Positions 25,561 through 37,696 are shown, counted from the first letter of the stretch. The stretch is DNA of 64,000 bases from Melastoma dodecandrum (GCA_029817715.1 JARUPY010000605.1:2356001-2420000); one strand, 5' to 3'. Numbers and translations: made by a program. Notes: generated from the letters alone by a model not told the origin.

Positions 25561-25967
25561 ATCTGATTCAACAAATCAGTAACCGATGTGAAATTCCAAT
25601 CAAAATGTCGAAACCAAGCCAAGGGCCAAAAACCAAGCCAAAGAAAAACTCCCCTCCTCCAAATCAAATCCCCTTACATATAATGTCCTAGGATCCACTC
25701 ATTCCCCTCCATTATTTCCATTATTAAATATAATCTAAAATTCTCCGATAATCCCTTCATAATTATGCCAAATCTTGCCTTTCCTGATTTCTCCTTACGT
25801 AGACTTGAAGAGGACCCTTAAGCCGCGCGATCCCCTCCGGCTGCAGCTCCGGTTCGACATCCCGCTCTGTAACATTGACAATGTCTTTCCAATGAAATAA
25901 CTGTTGAAGTTCGGCTGGCTTTGAGGCACTCTTCTTATATAATTTTCTTTGCTATTTCCTTTACCAG

Positions 25968-27372
25968 ATGACTACTGAAATTCTTAAGCAGAAAGTTGAA
26001 ATGCTGAAGGAATACTTCTGCATTCATATAGATGAAGATGGAAATTTATGCAGGCTCCCAGTAATTCTGGATCAGTACACTCTGGACATGGACCTAGTCC
26101 CTGAATTTGTCCTTACATTGGGAAATTATATATGTTGGAGGCTTGTGATATGACTAATGCCTACTTCTCTGAGCTTCTTGTTTTAACACAGCCATCACTG
26201 GGCAAACGAATTATGATTTTTCTATCCACTTAAAGTTTGTTGCTAATTGTCCTCATATGGATTAGTCGTTAAAAGTGTAAGTAATTCTAATGTGCAAGTA
26301 GACTGGGACAATGAAAAGAGCTGCCTCCAAACAATATCGGCCGCTTTAGGAAAATTTTATGCCTTGCGCCCTCCTTTTTTGGTAGATAAGGATAAAATGC
26401 ATTCATTAGCGTTTTAGGGTCTTTAGGTTACAAATCCAGAAATTCATGGGGTATCCTCAAGCAGTAAATCCAAAATAAAGTCTGGAGGAAAATCAAAAGA
26501 GAGATAGCTCTCCTCCTGCTTCAGAGCTTCCTCAGCTAATTTGACCTTGCACCCTCCTTTACTACCCAAACCCCGTTGGTGATGGTTTGCGGTATTATAG
26601 TGGGCATAAGAGTGTTGAGAGTTCTGGTGTCTCCTCTAATCATTGTGCGGCAAACTATAATAATTGATTGAGATTGAAACGAGTGATATTTATCTGCCTA
26701 ATATTGAGCTCTCGACCTTGGGACATGAATGCCAAACACCAGTATATATTGGAAGTACTAGTTTTCCATTTTTTTTAGGTCACTGGTTTCCAATTACTGA
26801 AATTATTTATATTGTTTCCTTAAATCTTTTTCCAAACATCCCAGAATCTTCACTCTTCAGTGATGATTGGGCATTTGACTACTGAAGAGACCATGCTCAT
26901 ACATATTTTGTGTCCAATGTGTTGGAGTTTTGTTATTTCCAGGCAAGGACTAGTTGTGGAGGACCAGATTGATCACAAACTGCTTGTGGGGCAGAGACCG
27001 TGTGTGCCCAATGGGAGTGGTCGATCCAGCACGTTCTTCTGTTTCCATCCATGAGACTCTTTCTGAATCCACCAACTTCTATGGCCACGAATGGCACATT
27101 TGTTCAGGTGCTCTACTTGGCCCTTTAACGTTGAGTAGCTGATCGTTCCTATCCCATGGGTTATGTACCTCTCCACACTCAAGGAAGGATTTTCATCGTA
27201 AGACTTTTTCTGTGATATTGATTTAACGCGAAGGGATAAACTGGACGGTTTAATGAGTTTCATCCACGAATCCTGAGAGACATTATTTCCTTTCAATTCA
27301 CATGATGCTATCGGGTGCATATTGCAGGTAGCTTCACTGGAGAAGCTTTACAAGATCTTCGACAGATGTTAG
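25968..27372 (+). pseudogene. MLH1: MLH1 C-terminal fragment (mismatch repair), broken
   Basis: Four exon remnants read 25968-26126, 26301-26381, 26943-27107 and 27328-27372. They match the C-terminal end of plant MLH1: RLPVILDQYT and VPEFVLTLGN; DWDNEKSCLQTISAALGKF; WSIQHV and TNGTFVQ; then the invariant ending LEKLYKIFDRC. MLH1 pairs with PMS1 or MLH3 through this domain. The ATPase N-terminal half is absent. Exon 1 of the set has lost its donor site, one base is missing near 26990 (frame break), and one codon is gained in the QHV block. Introns are retained, so this is a DNA-level fragment, not a processed copy. A MULE lies upstream and a copia element sits 68 bp past its stop codon. Confidence 0.85.
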
Positions 27373-27440
27373 CTGTTATATCTTGACATCTCTTAAGTGT
27401 GAAAACAATTACCAGCTCATGGATTAGGGTTCACAGCTGA

Positions 27441-27821
27441 TGCGAGCAATCCTGCTGGCCTGGGTTCAGCCTAATGCGGAAGGATCACCGGTTGATCAAA
27501 TCGGAAACTTCAACGCTTCGTAGAACAGAACCAAGCACAGTTGCAGAAGGAGCAAAACTGCCTCTGCATTTTCTGTTATTTCTGTTAAAGTGTTTTTCTG
27601 TACAACCTACTAGAGACCACCGACCACATATATATATATATACAGGCTTGTACAATGGGCTTTACAACTTAACTCAACTACAAAACCCACAGACTAAATT
27701 AGTCTAAGCCTAAACTGACGAAGCCCACTTGTGGTCCATGCTCAAGCCACTTCTTCTTCTTCCTCCCTCTGCCACTACTCTGCTCATCCACAGCCAACAT
27801 GTTTATATTCATTTGTTGACA
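27441..27821 (-). repeat. Copia element 1, 3' LTR (left copy)
   Basis: Terminal TG...CA repeat of 381 bp with an (AT)n run at about 27629-27641, paired with 32329-32707. The internal polypurine tract follows at 27822. Confidence 0.93.
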
Positions 27822-27849
27822 CTCCCCCTCAAGATGGGTTTTATAGATG

Positions 27850-30800
27850 TCCAACAAACCCATCTTGCCAATAAGAAACTGAAATCTCGAGGGATGTAAT
27901 GCCTTAGTCAGCAAATCTGCAACCTGCAGATGTGTGGGCAGATGAACAACTTGTATCTGACCTGCAACTACCCTTTCTCTTACGAAATGCAAGTCGATCT
28001 CTAAGTGCTTTGTCCTCTCATGTAAAACAGGATTTTTACTCAAGTAAATCGCTGACTTGTTGTCACAATAAAGCTGTATAGGCTCAGCAGATAAAACTCC
28101 AAAATCCTTAAGCAGAGCAACAAGCCAAACAACTTCTGCTGTAGTTGCTACCACAGCCCTGTACTCAGCTTCAGTGGACGATCTAGAGACTGTAGACTAT
28201 TTCTTAGACTTCCAACTTATCAAAGAATCACCTAAGAAAACGCATAATCCTATAGTTGACTTCCTTGTTTCCAAACAACCTCCCCAGTCACTGTCTGTGT
28301 ATGCCACGAGCTCCAGCTTTGACTCACTTGAAAACAGAACACCCTGTCCTGGTGTGGCTTTGAGATACCTTAAAACACCACATGCAGTTTTCCAATGATT
28401 CTGAGTAGGACAATCCATAAATTGTGCTAACAAATGCACTGAGTAAGCTATATCAGGTCTAGTAATGCCCAAATAAATGAGCTTACCAATCAGCTGCCTG
28501 TAAGAGGTTATATCAACATCCCCTGATCCATCATCATGCACCAATTTTTGATTTGGCTGCATTGGAACCGAACTAGGCTTTACAGCCAACTTTCCCATCT
28601 CTTCTAAAAGCCTTAAAGTATAAGTTCTCTGTGACAAGAAAATGCCTTTACTTGACCTGGCAACTTCTAAACCCAGGAAGTATTTCAAGTCCCTTAAGTT
28701 TCTCACCTTGAAATGACTTTCAAGATGCTTCTGCAAACTGTCTATTTCTTTCTCATTAGACCCCGCAATAGCTATATCATCAACATAGACAAGAATAGCC
28801 ACAAAGCCTTCTTTACTCTCTTTAGTAAACAAGGAGTATTCTACCTTTGATTGATTAAAACCTCCAGCCAACAAGCACTCAGTAATCTTACAATTCAACT
28901 GCCGAGAAGCTTGTTTAAGACCATATAAAGATCTCTTCAACCTGCAAACCACCTTGGATTGATTTGATGAACCCAGAATCTCCCCCTGAATCACCAATCC
29001 AGGTGGAAGCTCCATAAACACCTCTTCCAACAAGTCTCCATTCAAAAAAGCATTGTGTATATCAAGTTAACGCAAACACCACCCTTTTGCAGCTGCTAAA
29101 GCAAAGAAAACACGCACAGAAGTATGACGAGCAACAAGACTGAATGTCTCTTGATAATCCAGACCCTCTTGCCGAGTGTAACCCTTTGCTACTAAGCGTG
29201 ACTCATACCTTTCAACACTCCCATCAGCATGCAGCTTTATTTTATACACCCATTTGCAACCAATGGCTTGTTTCCCTTCTGGCAAATGAACTAACTCCTA
29301 AGTCTTATTGTCCTCCAAAGCAGAAAGTTCAACATTCATGGCCTCCACCCACTTTGGTGATAGTTTAGCCTGTCTGTATGTCTGAGGTTCAAGATTAGTT
29401 TCTAGATTTAAGACAAACGACTTACAAGAAGGAGAAAGTTGTGAATAAGCAATGAAACGATCAATAGGATAAGCAGGTAAGGATGAAGAAGAAACAGACC
29501 TTTCAGGCTGCAAAGAGATAGGATCAGCTATGCTCAAGGAAATGTTATGATGATATTGCTGAAGATATGAAGGTATCATTCGAGTTCTAGTACTTCTCCT
29601 CAAAATTGACTCATTTGTTGCTTCATCAGATTGTGATGGAGAAAGCGAATGAGGAGATTTAGAGGCAGATGAAGATGCAGATGAAGAAGTAGATTGAGAT
29701 GCAGACTGAGAAACAGATGTAGGAGTTTCAACATCACAGAATACAGAACTAGGTACTTGATTCTATGAAGCGTGAGAATGAACCATAAAAGATGGAAAAC
29801 TATATGTAGATTGACCATTAGTTGCAGAAATAAAAGGAAATAGGGATTCATAGAATATCACATCCCTGGAAGCAAAAACTTGATGACTTTCAAGATTATA
29901 CAGAAAATAACCTTTGACTTGAAGTGGATATCCAATAAAAACAAACGAATAGCTCGTTTAACAAACTTTCTTCTACTTTGGGAAAGAGTACTTGCAAAAC
30001 AGAGGGAGCCAAATACTCTCATATTGTGAAAAGAAGGTTTCTGTCGAAAAGTATCTCATAAGGAGTCTTAAATTTCAAAATCTTAGATGGAAGCCTATTT
30101 ATGATGTAAGTGGCAGTAAGAACAGCATAACCCCATAATCTAAGAGGCATCTTAGCCTGAAACATTAAAGCACGTGCAACTTGTAGAAGATGTTGATGTT
30201 TTCGCTCAACTATCCCATTTTGTTGAGGAGTCTCAACACAAGAAACTTGATGTATAATGCCATGTTCTGCATAAAAGGATTTCATTGAAAATTCTAAGCC
30301 ATTATCAGATCGAACTACCCTCACTGACTTATCAAATTGAGTTTTAGCAAACATACAAAACTGTTTCAGAAATGTTTGTGCTTCTGATTTATAATGCATG
30401 AGATAAACCCAAGTACCTCTAATATAGTCATCAACTATGGTCAGAAAATATCTAAAACCACCTATTGCTTCGTGAGAAAAAGGACCCCATATATCACAAT
30501 GTATTAGCTCAAATGTACAGAAGTATGTGAATTGCTTAATGGAAAAGATAAACGCTTCTGTTTTGATTCATGACAAGATGTAAAAACATTATCAGTAAGA
30601 ACTGATATTGAGGCATCCAACTTATTCAAGACTCTCATTTTCTCTAATGATGCATGTCCTAATCTTGAATGCCACAAATCACATTTTTCTGAAAGTACAT
30701 GAGTAGAAGCAACATGACTACTAATGTTTGTAAGATCTGGAAGCAACAACGAGTTGTCTAGAGGATTGCTAGTACACTGACTGAATTAACCCTTCATTTC

Positions 30801-32310
30801 TTCCATCACATAAAGCCCATCTTGCTGCTTAGCCAATCCAATCGTCATCAAGCTTTGTAAATCTTGAATGAAACAGAATTCTTTGAGAAAAACAAAACAA
30901 ATCTTGCTGGACAAAGCAAGTTTGCTGACTGAAATAAGATTGAATTTGAAATTTGGAACAAATAAAGCTCCATGTAGACACAAATGTTTATTCAGATAAC
31001 ATAGGCCAACATGAGTAGCAAGAACGAAAGAATTATTCGGAAGCTGAATTTTTAAAGGAACAGACAACAATTGGGCACTTTGTAAGAGAGACAAATATGC
31101 TACCATATGATCAGTAGCACCTGTGTCTACAATCCAAAGATTAGGATTAAGAAGTTTATTAGGAACGGAAAGAATTTTGACTAAAGACCTCGTACTTGCT
31201 TGGTTTTCAACAAAAGGAACAGAAGTATTAGAAGTTTCACCCAAGACTGCAGACTGGTCTTCTTTGAGCATGGCCATTAACTTCTGAACCTGGTGATTTG
31301 AAAGACTCAACTCAGAAGCCTTCACTAAACTCTCATGTGGTTGTTGAGTTGCAGTCACACTGAGCTGATTCACCCTCTTTCCTGCAGCGAACCGTCCTCC
31401 TGTGTAACCTCTATCTCGTCCACCTTTATTAATTCCAGTGAACCTTGCAGGAAATCCAACTAGTTGATAACATCTTTCCTTAAGATGACATCTTCAGCCA
31501 CAATGATCACAAAACAGATCCAGTCTTCCTTTCCTCCGTCTGCAGGCTGCATTTTTTCAGAATTCATTGCCATAACCAAACTTTCACTCGTATTGAGTAT
31601 AGTCCTTTTCATTCCCTTCTGCACATCTTCCCTTCGAACTATATTATATGCCTCACCAAGCGTAGGAAATGGTTTTCGCATCAAAATCTGCGATCTCAAC
31701 CCAACAAACTCTTCATTTAAGCCATTAAGAAACTTAAACATCATATCCTTTTGATGTTGTTCGGCAGAAATTCTCGCCCAATCACATTTACAGCCACTGC
31801 ATACACATTGCGGCAGTGGTCTATACAACCTAATCTCTCTTAAGATTGTAAGCAAGTCATTATAATATGTTGCCATGAGATTTGAGCCTTGTACAAGATT
31901 ATGAAATTGCATCTGAAGCTGACAGATTCTAGAATCGTCAGGCTCCGCAAACCTTTCTTTAAACTCATCCCAGATCTCCTTAGCAGTCTCAAGGTAAAAA
32001 ATCGTTGTAGCAATCAAAATCGACATTGACTTATATATCCAGGTCCGAACCAGGTCATCACATCATTTCTAGGCAACAAACAAAGGATCTCCCACAGCCC
32101 GTCTCACAATCGAACCATCTACGAAACCCAATTTGTTACGGATGGATAGTGCTACCAAGAATAACCTACTCCAGGCACTATAGTTTCCTTCAACGAGTTC
32201 AGGCGAGACCAAAACACTCAACTGGCTGGCAGCAGGACTTACAAAAAAAGGCGAACAAGGATCCAGCTCCACCATTACCCTATTCCGAGTGAGCTCTCCC
32301 ATTTCTGTCC
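27850..32310 (-). pseudogene. Copia element 1 gag-pol remnant
   Basis: Reading the minus strand from right to left, the gag region spans about 32329-31380 (FYLETAKEIWDEF, NDLLTILREIR). The protease follows at about 31130 (WIVDTGATDH) and GAG-pre-integrase at about 30690 (DLWHSRLGHA). Integrase lies at 30400-30010 (VRSDNGLEF, TPQQNGIVERKHQ). Reverse transcriptase lies at 29285-28200 (GCKWVYKIKL, YVDDIAIAG) and RNase H at about 28260-27850 (ADLLTKALHP, CDNKSAIYLS). Domain order is the Ty1/copia order (integrase before reverse transcriptase). Many stops and frameshifts split it into at least eight pieces, so it cannot make a full polyprotein. Confidence 0.9.
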
Positions 32311-32328
32311 CCTGGTGCTCTGATACCA

Positions 32329-32707
32329 TGCGAGCAATCCTGCTGGCCTGACTTCAGCCTAATGCAGAAGGATCACCGGTTGATCAAATCGGAAACTTCA
32401 ACGCTTCGTAGAACAGAACCAAGCACAGTTGCAGAAGGAGCAAAACTGCCTCTGCATTTTCTGTTATTTCTGTTAAAGTATTTTTCTGTACAACCTACTA
32501 GAGACCACCGACCACATATATATATATATAGGCTTGTACAATGGGCTTTACAACTTAACTCAACTACAAAACCCACGGACTAAATTAGTCTAAGTCTAAA
32601 CTGACGAAGCCCACTTGTGGTCCATGCTCAAGCTATTTCTTCTTCTTCTCCCCTCTGCCACTACTCTGCTCATCCACAACCAACATGTTTATATTCATTT
32701 GTTGACA
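32329..32707 (-). repeat. Copia element 1, 5' LTR (right copy)
   Basis: 379-bp copy of the left LTR with a shorter (AT)n run. The minus-strand tRNA-Met-type primer-binding site adjoins it at 32317-32328. Confidence 0.93.
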
Positions 32708-33089
32708 GTTGATCAAGGGGAACGACAATCAGTTCGGGAAGTTTACCACAGCAATTTTGTATTATAGTTCTGAGAAGAACAGCAGCATCACGTCGATGTA
32801 TATGTTGTGCTGAATATTACAGTTACATAAAGAAATTTCTCTTGTCATGCTATTGCCAAGGGGCACGGGCACACAGAGATGTATTTCCCCAGTCCCTCGC
32901 CAAAGTCATCTCCGATGGGTCCTTCCCCTCCCCGTCTTTCCTGGACAACCGGTGCTGCACGGCTGCAGTGGAGTATTGTCGGTGTATGTCGTCAGAAACT
33001 TCAGACTCCTTAAGGTGTCTCGCTTGTCCACAACTCTTACTTTTGACATAATTGCTCGCCTGCCTAAAGCGACGTCTGCATTTAATGTT

Positions 33090-34072
33090 TTTGCTCTCCG
33101 GGCGAAGTGGATTGGAGTTTGGACAGTGATGTCAGTCAGTGCCAGTGGAAAGGTTTACCGCCTTGATTTGGAGAAGGATGGGGGCACAGTGGCCGCGAAG
33201 CAACTCTGGAAAGGAGACCGAGTGAAGCTTCTGCTTGCGGAGACGGAGACGCTTGAGAAGATCAGGCACAGAAACATAATCAAGTTGTTTGCCTGCTTGA
33301 TGAGAGGAGGTTCAAATTACTTGGACTATGAATACATGGCGAATGGCTATCTTTTTTATGCTCTTCAAAGAACAGTAAAAGGTGGACGACCTGAACTGGA
33401 TTGGCATCGAAGGTACCAGATCGCTGTTGGGGCTGCAAAAGGAGTCGGAAAAGGAGTCGCTTACTTACACCATGACTACACTCCGCAAATCATACATTGG
33501 GACATCAAGTCCACCAACATATTGCTCGATGGAGACTTCACGCCCAAGATTGCAGATTTTGTCCGTCTCGTAGAGGGTTCGAGTACAGCTCTGTCACCGG
33601 CACTTGCGGATACATCGCCCCTGGCCTGCTTCCAAGAGATTCTATTAATCCTCTCCATTGAGCTTTAGGGAGTTCATGATCTATAAAATGTTGCTTCCTC
33701 TTCTTTGAAGAGCTTGCTTACACTCTTAAAGTCAGTGGGAAGACCGACGTGTATAGCTTCAACGTCGTGCTCTTGGAAATCATAACTGGCAGGAGTCCAA
33801 TCGATATGGTGATGGAAGAGACGTTGTCCATTGGGTTCACACCCATTTGGGTGACCGTGAAAATATCATCAAGATTCAAGAAGATACTTGACAGGTCAGT
33901 GGCAGTTTCCATGTCCACCGAGGACGACATGATCAAGGTTCTCAAGGTTGCGGTCTCCTGCACCTCAAAGCATCCATCTATGTGCCCAACCATGCGAGAA
34001 GTAGTGAAGATGCTTGTGGACGCTCATACAAGTCTGCGGAAAAACTGTCCTGTAGTTAGTTCGAGCCCCTAA
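33090..34072 (+). pseudogene. CEPR2-like LRR receptor kinase, kinase-domain remnant
   Basis: The open segment reads GKVYRLDLEKDGGTV, KQLWKG, RHRNIIKL, YEYMANG and DIKSTNILLD. After a break it continues ELAYTLKV, KTDVYSF, LLEIITGRSPID and ends PTMREVVKMLVDA. The wording matches class XI receptor kinases of the CEPR2 type (C-terminally-encoded-peptide receptors). The extracellular LRRs and membrane segment are missing. The catalytic loop has HWD instead of HRD and the magnesium loop has DFV instead of DFG. A one-base shift lies near 33570-33580 and about 80 bases of unrelated sequence interrupt the frame before 33715. It is a dead gene fragment. Its order after NPF-patellin-MIC10 suggests a decayed syntenic gene. 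Confidence 0.82.
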
Positions 34073-34369
34073 TTGCAGATAAAAGGTGCAAACTCTCACA
34101 AGTGCCCAAAAATTTGTGTTAATTACATCTTCCTGTATAGCGTTTGAAGACAACAAGAGAATTGCAAGTGCAACTTGACTGGTTGGCTGATATTCATCTG
34201 TCATACAATATCAAAACATTTTGACCTGTCCTATATAATCCTAGTTCTGACTGAACTTTGTTGTACACATTACAGATGGCCATCTTCATCTTCATCTTCC
34301 TCTTCTTCCTTGGATCAGTGCATCGACTTCGAAGAGACGGACCAACCACTTTTGGCTATTCCACAGGAG

Positions 34370-36455
34370 TTATTTTGCTAGAGATCCTGAAGTGGCGGCC
34401 CTTTGCTCGATAAGTTTGGAAAGAGCAACGTCAATTTGGGCAAACACCTGGTCCTTTGGAGCATTGCCATTTACCTGACAACACGAATACGATTCATCCT
34501 TTTATTCCTCCAGTGTCGTATCATAGGTTTTTGGGCAATAATTCAACGTAAATCCATGCAGTTCCTGCGAACAATTCGAGTTTTCTAAATCAACGGTTCA
34601 AAGAAAAGGAAGCTAAGGTGCATGCCTTGATTGTTATGTCCCTATACATCGAAAGCACTGCCTCGACATTGTTATGATGCGTCTGCAAACGCAGCTTCAC
34701 CTGTAATACTCGTGTAAAGCCCAACAAAGGATGCAACAGTTCATGACTTGAAATAGCCAGAAGGATGAATAAAAATGTCAAAATTGGTCCACATATTGTA
34801 CCTTTTCTTCTGTATCGTCAAACCTCTGGGTTAATCTTGCAGCAATCTCCTCTGTCTCCGGAGGAGAATATTTCAAGTGGTATATTTTACCGGTAACAGG
34901 ATCTAATCTTCTCCCCACAACCCTCTCCACCAGAATCTCTTCAGGGACCTGAAATGCACAATTCTCATGACCAAAATCCCAGAAATGATAAAGAACGGAG
35001 ATTTAATCTGGAATTTGGCATTATATTCCACAGTTGGATCGTCTGACCCACATGACATAATCTACACCTTCTCAGATAAGTGTTCACATAACATGCTGAG
35101 GATCTAGCATTGCCAAAAAATAGAAATGCTTACTTCCAGAAGGATGAAAAGATCGGCCTTCAAGTTAAATTTCTTCAAAGCAGTGGCCTGCGATAGGCTT
35201 CGTGGATATCCATCCAATAGCCAACCTTTCTCAATAGCATCTGGCTGCATCAACCGGTTCTTAACCATCTACATACAATTCATTGGGAAATCAAAACCAG
35301 AAAGGTGTATATCATCAGGAGCCAGCCTGCATTTCTTGATATCAGTATGCTGTGCCTACCAATACGACTATCTCATTAGGAACCAGTTGTCCTTTCTGCA
35401 TGAACTCTTTTGCCCGTTTTCCATTCTCACTTCCGACAGCAACTTCCGCCCTTAATAGATCCCCGGCAGATACATGCACCAAACCATACTGCACATACCA
35501 CCTTCACAAATAAGATAAACTGGATCCCATATCCAAGCCTAATCTAAGTCATATACATAACAGCACACCATTATCTCAGCATGGCCACCGACAAACTGAA
35601 TTCAACTTCAGAAAGCGGACAATCCAGCATCATCGGACTAATTTGGCGATGCTCCCAATGGTTTCTCAAAAGATTCATGCATAATTAGGTATACAGCAGC
35701 ATTGAGATGCATTCAACGCCTTATTGATGGAAGATGGTGATAAACAGAGGAGCTCAGCCGATTTCTCAGTCCGCTAAATCTCATACAACATCACCTGAGC
35801 ATTGCAAATTACATCTAGACAAACTACTATTCTGCATAAAGGAAATTGCAATTATTCACAACATTCTGAAACAGAACTGGGTTTGAGTCAAAACTAAGAA
35901 CAGCTAGACACAATTACCACACTTTACCAAACAAAAATCAGTCCCCGAAGAAGAATCGGAACGAAGTTAATAGATAGAATGAAGGAACAGGAACTGGGGA
36001 TTACTTTGTCAGTGATGAGCTCACATTGAGTCCCCTTCCCAGAAGCCGGCGCCCCCGATATCATCACCTTCAAAGGCTCTACCTTTGCTTCGGCAACAAC
36101 CGCTGCCGCCGCCTCCTAATCCCCAAACCAGGAATCAACCCAACAAAGTAAACCCATTACATTAAAACCCCAAAAAATCGAAGAAAACCAACGAACCCCG
36201 AATTCATCACATCCCCCACTCACTCACCCAAGATTTCGGGCGTCTTCGGGATAAAGGCGCGTCCCTTAGAGGTTCTCGCACATGGGAATTGAAGGAACTG
36301 CGGCCGCCGCGGCGAAAACGGGTGCCGGGACGGAAACTGAGGATGGAATACGAAGAAGGAGAAGAAGAGGGGAGAGAGATGGAGTTGTGAGGATGGTGAG
36401 ACCGTGGCTCAGGCTTTGCAGCCAGGGGCAGACCCAAAGCCGAAGCCGAGGCCAT
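34370..36455 (-). CDS. AMK2-like: Adenylate kinase, chloroplast type
   Basis: Minus-strand exons are 36455-36228, 36115-36005, 35488-35360, 35268-35134, 34948-34802, 34700-34626 and 34474-34370; 309 aa, all in phase. Residues 1-75 are Ser/Arg-rich and look like a plastid transit peptide. The enzyme interconverts ATP + AMP and 2 ADP. Visible motifs are the P-loop GAPASGKG (97-104), the AMP-binding segment [11 protein letters not shown], the [10 protein letters not shown] signature and the [16 protein letters not shown]. The C-terminal helix ends SGSLAK. The last intron starts with GC, not GT (after the AAG codon at 34626); its acceptor at 34475 is standard. I chose the MASASALG start because it begins the transit-like region; an upstream in-frame ATG at 36488 is possible. 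Confidence 0.93.
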
Positions 36456-36744
36456 CTCTGACCTCTGTGTCACAAAAACAACAAACACCTCCTGGAAGCG
36501 AATCCGACCCCCACTTGCCTTGTCCTTGTCCTTGTGTCCGAATGTGTTCGAGTCATTTGTCCGAACCCAACCACGGAATGAAATAAAACGATGCCCTTCG
36601 GACTCTTTCGAAAATTTTGGGCCTTTTCTGCAAAGGGAATTTTGTTCTTGGTTGGGTTGAGAATCTTCTCGTCAACACAAGTTGGGTGGATCTCATCTTA
36701 ATGAATTCGGATTTGGAAGATATCAAAAGTTAAACATTGTTAAT

Positions 36745-37696
36745 TCAGTTAATGGCGGGGCTCTCCTTGAGCATAAGAACTCGCCTCCTCCTCCCTATCA
36801 ATCCCATCCACGAGGGATCGCCCCCGACCACCTCGTATCCAGCGTTCGAGTACAGCCTCCGAGCGCCCGTGTCATCCTGGTAGGCTCGGAGCACCAGGGA
36901 TGAGTACCCCAACAGTGTTGAGAGAACGTCGCATGCCTCCAGCAGTGCCGTCGCCACCTTCCGCCTCCTGAAGCTTTGTGAGACTGCTATCCCGGATACA
37001 TAGAGGTACTCCTCCCCGGGTCGCAGGTACCGCAGAACGTCCTCGTCCCTCTGCACAGTGACGTCCACGACACCAACAATCTCGTCCCCGGCTCTTGTTC
37101 CCACCTCAGCCACTAGGCACGCGTACCTGTGTGCCGTTCCTACATTACACATCGAACTTGTACCCAGAAATCGAACTTTGAACTTCGACTACTGCGCTAA
37201 GGCATTGGCGTCATCACCTGTCCGGAGGCGAGTTCCGCAATTTGTACAAGAGCCCGGACAGAACTTCTGCCTGGAGAGATAGATTACCCGCATAAGCACA
37301 GTTATCCGCACCCTCGCCCCACAACATAAAAAAAATGTGTCCCTTTACCTCGAAGAATTTGAAGAAGAGGTCGTCGAGCAGGGAAATCGCGGCGGCCTCG
37401 TGGAAAGCCTCAGCCTGGATCCTGGCGACCCTCCTCATCTCGCGGCCATCCTCGACGTTCAGCTTCCGGACGCTCCACCCGTGTGCCTCGACGAGGTAAT
37501 CCAGTCCAGACAGTGGATCTTCACCAGTCTTGACGACGTTTCCTCGGAATTCGCTCCCGGAGGTCACCGCAGGGTAATCCCTTCTGGACGAACATGGCGG
37601 GACCAGCAATGAAGACCCGCCGGGCGATGCTGCTGGCGGCCACCGGGAGTTGCTGGGGACGGTGACGACGTGGCAGGGTCCTGTGAGGGAGGTCAT
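36745..37696 (-). CDS. GNAT-family N-acetyltransferase, probably plastid
   Basis: Minus-strand exons are 37696-37349, 37270-37218 and 37126-36745, in phase; 260 aa. The N-terminal ~50 residues are Ser/Pro-rich and may be a transit peptide. The GNAT fold shows VARIQAEAFHE, then the beta-strand 4 region EYLYVSGIAVSQSFRRRKVATALL, which carries the acetyl-CoA site. The usual Gly of R-x-x-G-x-G/A is Lys here (RRKVA). The C-terminal block is ARRLYSNAGYEVV. Plant relatives are plastid lysine/N-terminal acetyltransferases; the substrate is not readable. It lies 289 bp downstream of the adenylate kinase start, on the same strand. Confidence 0.87.

Larger units (their letters stand above)
18940..25700. 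mobile_element. Mutator-like element carrying transposase and Ulp1-like gene
   Basis: The plus-strand FAR1/MURA-type transposase remnant and the minus-strand Ulp1-like gene converge at about 21.5-21.9 kb. This pairing is known in plant MULEs that carry Ulp1-like genes. Outer limits are approximate: no terminal inverted repeats or 9-bp duplication were identified by eye. The two genes could also be neighbours from two separate insertions. Confidence 0.55.
27441..32707 (-). mobile_element. Ty1/copia LTR retrotransposon, full length but decayed
   Basis: LTRs lie at 27441-27821 and 32329-32707. They begin TGCGAGCAATCC and end TTTGTTGACA on the plus strand. The primer-binding site (minus-strand TGGTATCAGAGC, 32317-32328) adjoins the right LTR and the polypurine tract (27822-27836) adjoins the left, so the element runs on the minus strand. 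Flanks GCTGA (27436-27440) and GTTGA (32708-32712) are a probable 5-bp target duplication with one change. LTR identity is roughly 97% by eye (about ten substitutions and a short AT indel). Confidence 0.95.

Noticed and set aside
34403..34588. Plus-strand 61-codon frame
   Set aside because: Antisense to the last adenylate kinase exon and intron.
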